DNA from: Ruminococcaceae bacterium UBA5905
GTDB taxonomy: Bacteria > Bacillota > Clostridia > Oscillospirales > Acutalibacteraceae
Length of the DNA stretch: 64,000 bases
Direction: 5' to 3'
NCBI GenBank assembly: GCA_002431285.1
Contig: DJEF01000019.1
Coordinates: 43,426-107,425, forward strand
Positions 19,220-27,007 of the stretch are shown here, in pieces. Below the pieces are notes generated by a model, which was not told the DNA's origin, made no database searches, and worked only from the letters and a program-made list of their open reading frames with translations. The translations under genes and the position numbers were made by a program. Each line of letters starts with the position of its first letter. Positions within the stretch are counted from its first letter, which is position 1.

Positions 19220-19296
19220 GAAAAATGTCGTCGGCCGCGTTTGCCGGCCGACGGCATATCGACTAAACCATACAATGCGAAGGGACGGAACGCAAC

Positions 19297-20310
19297 ATGA
19301 AAATTATGATCATCGGCGCCGGCATGATGGGATCGGCCATGGCAATCCCCGCGCTGGACAACGGCCATTCTGTGGTGCTGGTAGGCACACCGCTGGATAC
19401 GGAGATCATCGACGGCCTGAAAAAGACCGGCCACCACAAGACTCTCAAGCGGGAACTGACGGGCGACATCACCTACCGGCAATTTGACGAAATCGCCGGG
19501 CAGACCCCGGATTGCGACATCCTGATCTCCGGCGTGTCCAGCTTCGGGGTGGAGTGGTTCGCTGCCAATGTGATCCCCCATCTGAAAAGCGGGCAAAAGG
19601 TGCTGGCCATCACGAAGGGGCTCCACACGGATGCGGACGGCGCGCTGATCCCCTTCCCGCTGTGGTTCTCCGCGCTGCGCCCCGACGTATCCTTTAACGC
19701 CGTGGGCGGCCCCTGCATCAGCTTTGAGCTGGCGGACCGCATCCACACCGAGGTGGCGTTCTGCGGCAAGGACAAGGAAACCCTGACATTTCTGCGGGAT
19801 GCCTTCGCCACGGCGTATTATCACATTTCCATCACCGACGATATCCGGGGCATCGAAACGGCGGTGGCGCTGAAAAACGCCTATGCCATGGCGGTAAGTC
19901 TGGCCATCGGCGCCTATACGAAAAACGACCCCGCCCTGCCGGAAAAATACAACGCGCAGGCCGGACTGTTCTACGAAGCCTCCCGGGAGATGCAGCAGAT
20001 CATCGCCCTCCTGGGCGGACGGAATGACGCGCTGCTGTTCGGCGTGGGCGACCTGTATGTGACCGTATTCGGCGGGCGCACCCGGCGGCTGGGGGTGCTC
20101 CTCGGCGCCGGAGCCAAATTCACCGAGGCGCAGGAGATCCTCAAGGGTGTCACGCTGGAATCGGTGGCGATCATCCGGGTGCTGGGAACCTATTTGGGGG
20201 ATCGGCTCCCGCAGTTCCCGCTGATGGAGCACATCTATCGCCGCATCACGGAAAACACACTCCCGGAGATCCCCTGGGACGCCATGCGGTGCGATTCCTT
20301 TGAAGCCTGA
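19297..20310 (+). CDS. NAD(P)-dependent glycerol-3-phosphate dehydrogenase-like protein
   Basis: A 337-residue cytoplasmic enzyme of the GpsA family. The N-terminal Rossmann motif GAGMMGSA (residues 7-14) binds NAD(P); the C-terminal helical half contains ALKNAYAMAVSLAIG, where GpsA has its catalytic lysine, and GDLYVTVFGGRTRRLG, which matches the GDLxxT...SRN region of GpsA. The reaction in true GpsA is reduction of dihydroxyacetone phosphate to sn-glycerol-3-phosphate. The sequence diverges enough from housekeeping GpsA that a different polyol- or sugar-phosphate substrate is possible. It has its own promoter and terminator, so it is a single-gene unit between the divergent left operon and the phosphoesterase/GH30 operon. 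A second, true gpsA may exist elsewhere in the genome. Confidence 0.8.
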   Translation: MKIMIIGAGMMGSAMAIPALDNGHSVVLVGTPLDTEIIDGLKKTGHHKTLKRELTGDITYRQFDEIAGQTPDCDILISGVSSFGVEWFAANVIPHLKSGQKVLAITKGLHTDADGALIPFPLWFSALRPDVSFNAVGGPCISFELADRIHTEVAFCGKDKETLTFLRDAFATAYYHISITDDIRGIETAVALKNAYAMAVSLAIGAYTKNDPALPEKYNAQAGLFYEASREMQQIIALLGGRNDALLFGVGDLYVTVFGGRTRRLGVLLGAGAKFTEAQEILKGVTLESVAIIRVLGTYLGDRLPQFPLMEHIYRRITENTLPEIPWDAMRCDSFEA

Positions 20311-20340
20311 TTTCCGGGAATGACCCATGAGACCGCAAAG

Positions 20341-20368
20341 CGGCCGGCAGATAAGCCGGCCGTTTTTT
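20341..20368 (+). terminator. Rho-independent terminator after GpsA-like gene
   Basis: An 8-bp perfect GC stem, CGGCCGGC (20341-20348) with GCCGGCCG (20355-20362), has a six-base loop and is followed by six T. Confidence 0.85.
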
Positions 20369-20468
20369 GTTGGCCGCTTTTTGGCTGGCCGCGACACGCA
20401 GCAGGGCCTTGCCCCGGTAGGCAATACGTTCACTTGCCGCCGGACCGCCGAGCGCAGCCGACAGCGGC

Positions 20469-20534
20469 ATTTTAATTTTTCACATTTTCGCGACAATAAT
20501 CTACATTGTCCCGCGCCGGTATCTATGCTATAAT
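20469..20534 (+). promoter_or_regulatory. Promoter of phosphoesterase/GH30/PHP operon with shared upstream element
   Basis: The -10 is TATAAT (20529-20534) and the -35 TTGTCC (20506-20511), 17 bases apart. An 18-base AT-rich element at 20469-20486 is identical to the one at 25271-25288, and the distances element-to-ACATTGT (16) and ACATTGT-to--10 (26) are the same in both. Half-site TTTCACATT (20478-20486) is followed 21 bases later by the weaker ATCTACATT (20499-20507) next to the -35. An inverted repeat GACAAT-N7-ATTGTC (20492-20510) also overlaps the -35. The weak -35 fits an activator-dependent promoter. Confidence 0.75.
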
Positions 20535-20587
20535 TGCGACATACAAACGGGATAAAATCGGGACAATTGCCGAAAAGAGGGACAAAT

Positions 20588-21751
20588 ATGGCGCATACCA
20601 TCCGAGAACGGTTTGCACAGATCGGCGGACAGCTCCGCACGGTGGGCGCGGGGGCGGTCAGCTATGTATTCTTCGCCGACGCGCATTTGGACGAATATTT
20701 GCGCAAGGATGCCGCCGGTGCGCTGCGGGTATACGAGGACGACAGCACCGTAGAGCGGCGGATCGCCCGGTTCATGAGCCATCTGGAAGAAGCGGTGCAT
20801 TTCGCCAACGATACTCCGGAGATCGACTTCGTGACCATGGGCGGCGATATGCTGAACGCATACAGCATCCGGGGCAAGCAGGCGGTGCTGGACACTCTCA
20901 ACCGGGCACTGTCGCCGCTGCAAAGCTGCCGCAAGCCGGTGGTGTTCGCCTTCGGCAATCACGACGACAACGGCTTCCAGACCCTCAACCCGGACATCCC
21001 CGCCCTGCGCCCCGAGTGGCTCATCAGCGATATGGACTGGCGGGATCGGGTGCTGGACCGCTATCCCGGCGCCGAAAGCCGGGTGCACGACGAGCGCTAT
21101 CCGTACTCAAAGTATTTCTACATGGATCTGCCCGACAAGCATACCCGCATTGTGGTGCTGGATACCATGGATATGCGCAAGCCCTTTGACGCGGCCGGCA
21201 CCGTGACGGACATGACCAACCGGCTCCCCCGTTTCTGGTACACCGACCAGCAGCTGGACTGGCTATGCCGCCGGGCTCTGCGTGCGCCGGACGGCTGGGA
21301 TTATGTTCTCATCTCCCACATGGGCATCCAGTCGGATACCAGCGATAACTGCCGCAACGGAGACAGGCTCCGGGCGGTGCTGCAAGCCTTTCAGCACCGA
21401 GGCACGGTTTCACTGGCCTATACCGACATGGACGGAACCCCCGCGGCCATCGAGGCGGACTTCAGCCCGCTCCGGGAGAGCAGGCTGTTGCTCTATCATT
21501 TCGGCCATCAGCACGCGGAGCTGGTGCATTACAGCCCGGACATCGACCTGTGGCAGGTGGCGACAGGCTGCGAAAACGCCTGGGGCGGATGCGGCGATGC
21601 CGCCGGGGACAAGAGCCTGCCCTGGGTATACATGACCGACCGCACCGAGGGGACGGAACGGGAGACCTGCTTCGACGTATTCTCCGTCCACCGGGAGGTG
21701 GGATACAAATTCAATGTGGGGCCGGGCCAGGACGCCGTGATGAAGCGGTGA
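20588..21751 (+). CDS. Cytoplasmic calcineurin-like metallophosphoesterase
   Basis: A 387-residue protein without signal peptide, carrying all five blocks of the calcineurin-like metallophosphoesterase fold: DAH at residues 31-33, GGD, GNHD, an ISH block and GHQH. These bind two metal ions and hydrolyse phosphomono- or phosphodiesters. The start ATG at 20588 has AAGAGGG eight bases upstream; a further in-frame ATG at 20534 lies inside the -10 box and is excluded. It is first in an operon with a GH30 glycosidase and a PHP phosphoesterase. This setting suggests the substrate is a phosphate-substituted sugar that has been imported, but that is inference. Confidence 0.88.
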   Translation: MAHTIRERFAQIGGQLRTVGAGAVSYVFFADAHLDEYLRKDAAGALRVYEDDSTVERRIARFMSHLEEAVHFANDTPEIDFVTMGGDMLNAYSIRGKQAVLDTLNRALSPLQSCRKPVVFAFGNHDDNGFQTLNPDIPALRPEWLISDMDWRDRVLDRYPGAESRVHDERYPYSKYFYMDLPDKHTRIVVLDTMDMRKPFDAAGTVTDMTNRLPRFWYTDQQLDWLCRRALRAPDGWDYVLISHMGIQSDTSDNCRNGDRLRAVLQAFQHRGTVSLAYTDMDGTPAAIEADFSPLRESRLLLYHFGHQHAELVHYSPDIDLWQVATGCENAWGGCGDAAGDKSLPWVYMTDRTEGTERETCFDVFSVHREVGYKFNVGPGQDAVMKR

Positions 21752-21840
21752 GGGCCGCCGACCCATCGGGCTATCGACTGCGCCCCTTGCGGGGCGCGCG
21801 GGATGCAAGAGCCAAAAACAGTTTCAGCGGAGGGATCGCA

Positions 21841-23205
21841 TTGAAAACCTTGACAAGGATCGAAACCTGCCCCGGAGAGGGCATCTACCGGCGGAGCGAA
21901 ACGGTGGAAATGAACGATTTCCCCGCCAATACCGAATGGGGCATCGTCAACGTATACGACGACGTGCAGTATCAGGAGGTGCTGGGCTTCGGCGGCGCTT
22001 TCACGGAATCCTCCGCCTATCTGTATGCGCAGCTGAGCGAGGCGGATAAGCGGCGGTTTCTGGAGCTGTATTTCAGCCGGGATACCGGCATCGGCTACAA
22101 TTTCGGCCGCTGCCACATCAATTCCTGTGATTTCTCCCTGGGAGTCTATGCCTCGGTGGAGGAGGGCGACCGGACGCTGGATTCCTTTCAGCTGGACCGG
22201 GAAAAGCGCTATATTCTGCCGTTCCTGAAGGATGCGCTGGCCCGCTGTCCGGAGGAGCTGGTGCTGTTCGCCTCCCCGTGGAGTCCGCCGGCCTACATGA
22301 AGGACAATCGGGATATGCTCCACGGCGGCAAGCTGCTGGAGGAATATAAGCACGTGTGGGCGCACTACTACGCCCGCTATATCCGGGCCATGGCCGCCCA
22401 GGGGGTGACGATCCGCGCCGTTTCCGTCCAGAACGAGCCGAATGCCGTCCAAACCTGGGAGAGCTGCAATTATTCCGCTCAAGAGGAGGCGGATTTCATC
22501 GACCGGTATCTCATCGACGCGCTGGACGCGGAGGGGCTGGGCGACGTGCGGATCCTGATCTGGGATCACAACAAAGAGAGCGTCTATGACCGGGCAAAAG
22601 CCGTTCTAAGCAACCCGCGGGTCAACGAGCGGGTATGGGCGGTATCCCACCACTGGTATTCCGGCGACCATTTCGAGGGGCTGGGGCTGGTGCATGAGCA
22701 GCTGCACAAGCCCCTCATCTGCGGCGAATTCTGCGGGCCGATCACCGAGGACGTGAACGCGCTGGCAGAAAAATACGGCGTGGAGATCTGCGAAAACTTC
22801 AACCACTTTGACATCGCCTCCTGCGACTGGAATCTGCTGCTGGACCAGAACGGCGGGCCCTACCACAACCGCACCCAGAAAACCGAGGGCGACCTGTTCG
22901 AGAACAAGGAGGACGGCTGCTATGCGCCGATCCTGTACGACACCGACCGGGGCGAGCTGGTGGTGACCCCCATCTATCACTATATCGGCCACTTCTCCCA
23001 ATATGTGCAGCGGGGCGCCCGGCGGGTGGCGACCACCAAACACAGCCGGGAACTGTACACCTGCGCATTCGTCAACCCGGACGGCAGCCGGGTGTGCGTG
23101 GTGGTCAACACCTCCGACAAGCCGCAGTTCGCCACCCTGCGCTATCACGGCGGCTGCACGAAAAATGTGATGAAACCCCATTCCATTATGACACTGGTAT
23201 TTTAG
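21841..23205 (+). CDS. GH30 family glycosidase, cytoplasmic
   Basis: A 454-residue glycoside hydrolase of family 30 (glucosylceramidase-like (beta/alpha)8 barrel with side beta-domain). Signature segments are GFGGAFTESSA, SPWSPPAYMKDN, the acid/base NEP (Glu199) and the nucleophile in ICGEFCG (Glu296). Family members act on beta-1,6-glucan, beta-glucosides, beta-xylosides or related links by a retaining mechanism. The start is TTG at 21841, eight bases after GGAGG; no ATG or GTG fits before the conserved core, and the longer frame upstream lies inside the phosphoesterase gene. There is no signal peptide, so it should act on imported oligosaccharides. With two secreted GH16 enzymes nearby, a beta-1,3/1,6-glucan substrate is the simplest reading. 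Confidence 0.9.
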   Translation: MKTLTRIETCPGEGIYRRSETVEMNDFPANTEWGIVNVYDDVQYQEVLGFGGAFTESSAYLYAQLSEADKRRFLELYFSRDTGIGYNFGRCHINSCDFSLGVYASVEEGDRTLDSFQLDREKRYILPFLKDALARCPEELVLFASPWSPPAYMKDNRDMLHGGKLLEEYKHVWAHYYARYIRAMAAQGVTIRAVSVQNEPNAVQTWESCNYSAQEEADFIDRYLIDALDAEGLGDVRILIWDHNKESVYDRAKAVLSNPRVNERVWAVSHHWYSGDHFEGLGLVHEQLHKPLICGEFCGPITEDVNALAEKYGVEICENFNHFDIASCDWNLLLDQNGGPYHNRTQKTEGDLFENKEDGCYAPILYDTDRGELVVTPIYHYIGHFSQYVQRGARRVATTKHSRELYTCAFVNPDGSRVCVVVNTSDKPQFATLRYHGGCTKNVMKPHSIMTLVF

Positions 23206-23218
23206 GAGTTGATGCGAT

Positions 23219-24151
23219 ATGAAACGGCAGCAGGCATTTATCGACAACGGCAAGGGGTTCCTCAAGGGCGGGCTGCACTGCCACACCACCCGCTCGGACG
23301 GAAAGCTCACCCCGGAGGAGGTGCTGGCCTATGCTAAGGGACAGGGCTACGACTTCATGGCCTTCACCGATCACCAGATCTATAATCTGAAGAACTTTGC
23401 CCCGGAGACAGGGCTGCTGGTGATCCCCGGCATGGAATACGGCAACGATCTGGAAAAGGGGCACGGCTTCCGCTGCTACCACACGGTGTGTCTCGGCCCC
23501 TCCAAGGAGGACGGCAACGGCTTCGAGCAGGATGAAACATTCGCGTGGGGGTCTGCAAAGAATTCCGAGGAATACCAACCCTGGCTGGATGAAATTCACG
23601 CGAAAAAGAATCTGACGATCCTCTGCCATCCCCAATGGAGCAGCACCAGCGCCAAATACTTTGAGACCCAGCAGGGCAATTTCGCCATGGAGGTCTGGAA
23701 CAGCGGCAGCGCCCTGTTCGGCGACTGCGACGGCGACGCGGCCTACTGGGACGAGCTGCTGGGGAAAGGCATCCGCTGGTACGGCGTGGCGACGGACGAT
23801 TCCCACTCTCAGAACGATCTGTGCAAGGGCTGGGTGATGGTCAAGGCCGATAAGCACATCAACGCCATTCTGGCCGCACTGGAGCGGGGCGAATTCTACT
23901 CCTCCTGCGGCCCGGAGATCTACGATTTCTACGTGGAGGACGGCAAGGCGATCATCGACTGCTCGCCGGTGGCCCGGGTGCGGCTGCAAAGCGATCGGCA
24001 TCCCAACCGGGTGACGGTGGATGAGACGGGCGCTCTTACCCACGCCGAGTTTGACATCGAGCATTATTGGGCCGGGCCGTACGATTATGTCCGCATCACT
24101 CTGGTGGACAAGGAGGGCCGAAAAGCCTGGACGAACCCGATCTTCCTGTAA
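23219..24151 (+). CDS. PHP-domain metal-dependent phosphoesterase
   Basis: A 310-residue cytoplasmic protein. The PHP metal site is visible as LHCHTTRSDG (His20, His22, Asp27), FTDH, GMEY, CHPQW and TDDSH. PHP enzymes hydrolyse phosphate esters with a trinuclear metal centre. The gene follows GH30 by 13 bases with AGGAG before the ATG, so it is in the same transcript. The C-terminal 60 residues form a beta-rich tail (RVRLQSDRHPNRVTV...YVRITLVDKEG) of the kind seen in PHP proteins that sit in carbohydrate operons. A strong terminator follows. Confidence 0.88.
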   Translation: MKRQQAFIDNGKGFLKGGLHCHTTRSDGKLTPEEVLAYAKGQGYDFMAFTDHQIYNLKNFAPETGLLVIPGMEYGNDLEKGHGFRCYHTVCLGPSKEDGNGFEQDETFAWGSAKNSEEYQPWLDEIHAKKNLTILCHPQWSSTSAKYFETQQGNFAMEVWNSGSALFGDCDGDAAYWDELLGKGIRWYGVATDDSHSQNDLCKGWVMVKADKHINAILAALERGEFYSSCGPEIYDFYVEDGKAIIDCSPVARVRLQSDRHPNRVTVDETGALTHAEFDIEHYWAGPYDYVRITLVDKEGRKAWTNPIFL

Positions 24152-24168
24152 TGGGCAATACAAAAGAG

Positions 24169-24203
24169 GAAGTCCGACCCCGCGGGGTCGGACTTCTTTT
24201 TTT
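24169..24203. terminator. Bidirectional terminator between PHP gene and AraC regulator
   Basis: A 13-bp perfect stem (24169-24181 with 24184-24196) is followed by seven T on the plus strand. It lies between two convergent genes, and the minus strand also has an AT-rich exit. Confidence 0.9.
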
Positions 24204-24217
24204 GCCTTGTGCGGATG

Positions 24218-25111
24218 TCAGTGGCGCTCCACCTTGAGCAGAAACGGCAGGTTATCGTCCTGCTCGGTCATGTATTTATTATTGACATTGGAGCGGGAGA
24301 GATCGTGGCTCACATTCATGCGGCGATATTTTTCCGGAGAGATGCCCATGTATTTTTTGAAGGCGTTGGAGAAATACGGCTGATCGGAATAGTTGAGCAA
24401 TTCGGCGATCTCCTTGATCTGCAGCTTGGATTCCAGCAGCAGAGAGGCCGCGATCTCGATGCGCCGCTTTGTGAAATACTGATGCGGGGTCATATTATAG
24501 GTGCGCTTGAAGATATTGATGACCTGCGCCTGAGAGATACACAGCTGCCGGGCGATCTCCGCCAGAGAAAGTTCCTTCTGATAGATGTTGTCGTCCAGCA
24601 TTTTTTTGATCCGGTTAAAGAGACCGTCGAAGGAAAAGGTTTGCTGCGATCGGTACAGCTCCTGCACGATCCGATGGAACTGCACGGACGCATCGAACAT
24701 GATGTCCTCCGTGGGGCGGCGGCTGTTGGTGATATCGTAGAGGGTATCGAAATACTCCTTCTTCCCGAAATTCTTGAAAACGATCACATCGTTCAGCCCG
24801 TAGGAATAGATCAGACTGGACACCAGCGTGCCGTCCAGATTGAACCAGATCTTATCCCAGGACTGATCGGGATAATAGCGATGGTCGCTGCCCTTGGGCA
24901 GCAGATACACGTCCCCCACCCGGACGGTAAACTTGCGGCCGTTGCAGAAAAGCGTGCCGGAGCCGCCGTATATATACTCCAGAATATAGCAGTAGCTCTT
25001 TTCCCGGTGTACGATATACTGCTCGTCGCAGTTGGTGATGCCGGAGATCTCGATATTGAACGGAAAATCCGTGGGGTTAAACGGGAATGAATTGATGCGC
25101 TCGTTGTTCAT
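24218..25111 (-). CDS. AraC-family transcriptional regulator
   Basis: A 297-residue regulator with an N-terminal cupin-like sensing half (about 1-150: GSGTLFCNGRKFTVRVGDVYLLPKG) and a C-terminal double helix-turn-helix (about 190-290: LSLAEIARQLCISQAQVINIFKR and IKEIAELLNYSDQPYFSNAFKKYMGISPEKYRR). It is the only regulator in the glucan locus and is divergent from the GH16/transport operon. AraC proteins bind direct half-sites about 21 bases apart beside the -35; such repeats occur at both 20478-20507 and 25280-25309, making these the likely targets. The ligand is probably an oligosaccharide from the same pathway. AGGAGG lies before the ATG. Confidence 0.92.
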   Translation of the reverse strand: MNNERINSFPFNPTDFPFNIEISGITNCDEQYIVHREKSYCYILEYIYGGSGTLFCNGRKFTVRVGDVYLLPKGSDHRYYPDQSWDKIWFNLDGTLVSSLIYSYGLNDVIVFKNFGKKEYFDTLYDITNSRRPTEDIMFDASVQFHRIVQELYRSQQTFSFDGLFNRIKKMLDDNIYQKELSLAEIARQLCISQAQVINIFKRTYNMTPHQYFTKRRIEIAASLLLESKLQIKEIAELLNYSDQPYFSNAFKKYMGISPEKYRRMNVSHDLSRSNVNNKYMTEQDDNLPFLLKVERH

Positions 25112-25143
25112 AAACCGACCCTCCTGACACGCCTGATGGATTT

Positions 25144-25171
25144 ATTATACCAAAACGAATCAAAAATGCAA
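25144..25171 (-). promoter_or_regulatory. Promoter of the AraC-family regulator
   Basis: On the minus strand, TTGCAT (25166-25171) and a perfect TATAAT (25144-25149) are 16 bases apart, about 30 bases before the start codon. Confidence 0.65.
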
Positions 25172-25270
25172 GATATATGTTCAAAACGTCCGCCCCGTCC
25201 ATCGTGAGTTGGGATATAAGTAAAATTATGGCAAATTTTTGGTAGACTTATTGTAAGATATACACGTAAA

Positions 25271-25336
25271 ATTTTAATTTTTCACATTATTTCACGTTTT
25301 TTTCACATTGTTTCGCCCTTGGATATATGCTATAAT
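25271..25336 (+). promoter_or_regulatory. Promoter of GH16/transport operon with AraC-type direct repeats
   Basis: TATAAT at 25331-25336 and TTGTTT at 25308-25313 are 17 bases apart. The 18-base element at 25271-25288 is identical to that at 20469-20486. TTTCACATT occurs exactly twice, at 25280-25288 and 25301-25309, 21 bases apart, with TTTCACGTT between them at 25290-25298, so three half-sites repeat on one face of the helix. The last one overlaps the -35, the classic activating position for AraC-family proteins. Confidence 0.78.
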
Positions 25337-25459
25337 TATCTCGCAAATCAAGCCCGACTATTTTATGCTTTTTGCATATTGCTGTACGTGTCCATTCTGG
25401 TAGACGGTCTTAGCTTTGCAATACGACAAAAAATGATTGCAAGAAGGAGGCAGGATACT

Positions 25460-26950
25460 ATGTATCCGAGGAAAAAGTGTGCGATACTGATGCTGTGTGC
25501 GATTCTTCTATTCAGCTTTGCCGGATGTAAGAACGACGAAGAAAAACCGCAGCCGGGCAAGGACCCCACTTCTTCGCAGGTGAGCGACAACAGTTCGGAC
25601 AGCTCTTCCGAGTCCGACGGACCGGCGGACGATAATCCGAGCAGCGATCCCGGAACGATCTCAAAAGGCAATACGGGCAACAACTCCAACACAGGAGGCA
25701 ACCAGAGCGGCTTCGGCTATCACACCGACCGGTATGTGCCGACCGCCTCGGGCTCGGATTCCTCCGGCGGCTCGACCGTCTCCAGCCTCAAATACACGGC
25801 CGTTTCCTGGGACGGGCCGGCGGGCTATACCATCGTCGTGCCGAAGGACAACGCGCAGGCTGCCTCAGCCGCCAAGCTGGTGCAGCAGTATTTCAGCAAG
25901 AATGCCGGCGTCAGCCTGAGCATCGTCACCGACGATACGGCGGCGAAAGATAAGGAAATTCTCATCGGCAAGACAAAGCGCCATACCTACAAGGCCGCCG
26001 AGGGCGAATATTTCGCCAAGCTCTCCGGCAAGAAGCTGGTCATCGGCGGCGGCCACGACGCCATGGTGAAGGCGGCGGCGCAGGCTTTTGCCCGCCTCCC
26101 CTACAAAAAGGGCACGGCCAACGAATTCTCGGTGCAGTCGGATTTCACGGCGACGCGGCTGGGATACAGCTATGTGTGGGGCGATGAATTCGAGGGCACC
26201 GCGCTGGACACCGACCTCTGGTGCCGGGCCACCAAGATGAGCGCCACGGCGGAAATGATGCTGGATAACACCGACCGCACCGCGCGGGTGGAGGATGGCC
26301 AGCTGAAGATGTTTGCCACCCGCTACTGGGACGCCAAGCGCGCCGGCATCGAATATGCCGCACCCTGGTCGGTGACGACCATCGACACCATGAGCTGGCG
26401 CTACGGCTATGTGGAGATGCGTGCCCGCGTGCCTTTTGTGCGCGGCGCGTGGCCGTCCTTCTGGACCTCCAGCTACGGCTCTCTGGGCCCCAAGACCTCC
26501 TACGATTACAGCGTCGAGGTGGATATTTTTGAGGTATTCTCCAGCACCGACACCCTGGCGCCCAACGTCCATAAATGGTATGACGACGGCAATCACACCA
26601 TGTGGGCGGACGAGAACGAGAAATACGTATTCAATTCGCCGGATCTGAAGGATGAATACCACATCTACGGCTTCGAGTGGACGCCGACCGAGATGAGTAT
26701 GTATGTGGACGGCATCAAGTATTACACCTACGATCTGACCAAGAACTTCGACGACGGCGCGTCGGGGATGGGCGGCTTTGAGATGCAGCTGCATCTGATC
26801 CTCAACAACCATCTCTTCACCCAGTCCAGCGACTATAAGCCCTATGACGGCTGCGAAATCTATCCGGCGGATCTGCCCGTGGAATACGACATCGACTGGC
26901 TGCGCCTGTATCAGAAAGACGACGGTGTCAGCAAGCTGTATACCAAGTGA
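25460..26950 (+). CDS. GH16 endo-beta-glucanase lipoprotein
   Basis: A 496-residue lipoprotein; the signal peptide ends in FSFAGC (cysteine at residue 23). A Ser/Asp/Gly/Asn-rich linker leads to a small alpha/beta domain (about 115-225: YTIVVPKDNAQAASAAKLVQQYF...LIGKTKRHTY), similar to the N-terminal domain of some exo-glycosidases. The GH16 jelly roll follows, with VWGDEFEG, YGYVEMRARVP, WPSFW and the catalytic EVDIFE (Glu353 nucleophile, Asp355, Glu358 acid/base). Family members hydrolyse beta-1,3- or mixed-linkage glucans and related galactans. The ATG at 25460 follows AAGGAGG by nine bases; the longer upstream frame overlaps the promoter. It should be the surface enzyme that starts glucan breakdown. 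Confidence 0.92.
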   Translation: MYPRKKCAILMLCAILLFSFAGCKNDEEKPQPGKDPTSSQVSDNSSDSSSESDGPADDNPSSDPGTISKGNTGNNSNTGGNQSGFGYHTDRYVPTASGSDSSGGSTVSSLKYTAVSWDGPAGYTIVVPKDNAQAASAAKLVQQYFSKNAGVSLSIVTDDTAAKDKEILIGKTKRHTYKAAEGEYFAKLSGKKLVIGGGHDAMVKAAAQAFARLPYKKGTANEFSVQSDFTATRLGYSYVWGDEFEGTALDTDLWCRATKMSATAEMMLDNTDRTARVEDGQLKMFATRYWDAKRAGIEYAAPWSVTTIDTMSWRYGYVEMRARVPFVRGAWPSFWTSSYGSLGPKTSYDYSVEVDIFEVFSSTDTLAPNVHKWYDDGNHTMWADENEKYVFNSPDLKDEYHIYGFEWTPTEMSMYVDGIKYYTYDLTKNFDDGASGMGGFEMQLHLILNNHLFTQSSDYKPYDGCEIYPADLPVEYDIDWLRLYQKDDGVSKLYTK

Positions 26951-27007
26951 TCTCCCCCTGCGCTCCCTGACGGTTCGGCGTAAATACTAAGAAAAGGAGT
27001 CATAGCA

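Larger units (their letters stand above)
18726..19296. other. Divergent intergenic region between left operon and GpsA-like gene
   Basis: This 571-base stretch has no convincing gene. It holds a strong promoter for the left operon (18855-18883, minus) with a perfect palindrome in its spacer, and a promoter for the GpsA-like gene (19191-19219, plus) preceded by the inverted repeat ACGCA-TAT-TGCGT at 19173-19185. The leader of the left operon starts with a small GC hairpin followed by five T (18829-18850 on the minus strand). The decamer ACCGCGGCAA occurs twice near 19038 and 19065. The part around 18890-18925 is strongly AT-rich, unlike the rest. Confidence 0.6.
25112..25459. other. Divergent control region, AraC regulator / GH16 operon
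   Basis: A 348-base gene-free, AT-rich stretch holding the regulator's promoter (25144-25171, minus), the shared AraC-type element and GH16 promoter (25271-25336, plus), and a GH16 leader of about 115 bases ending in AAGAAGGAGG (25441-25450). I see no further gene or strong hairpin. Confidence 0.7.

Noticed and set aside
20492-20510. Inverted repeat GACAAT-N7-ATTGTC as a separate repressor site
   Set aside because: It overlaps the AraC-type half-site and is not kept in the matching promoter at 25271-25336, so I do not claim an independent operator.
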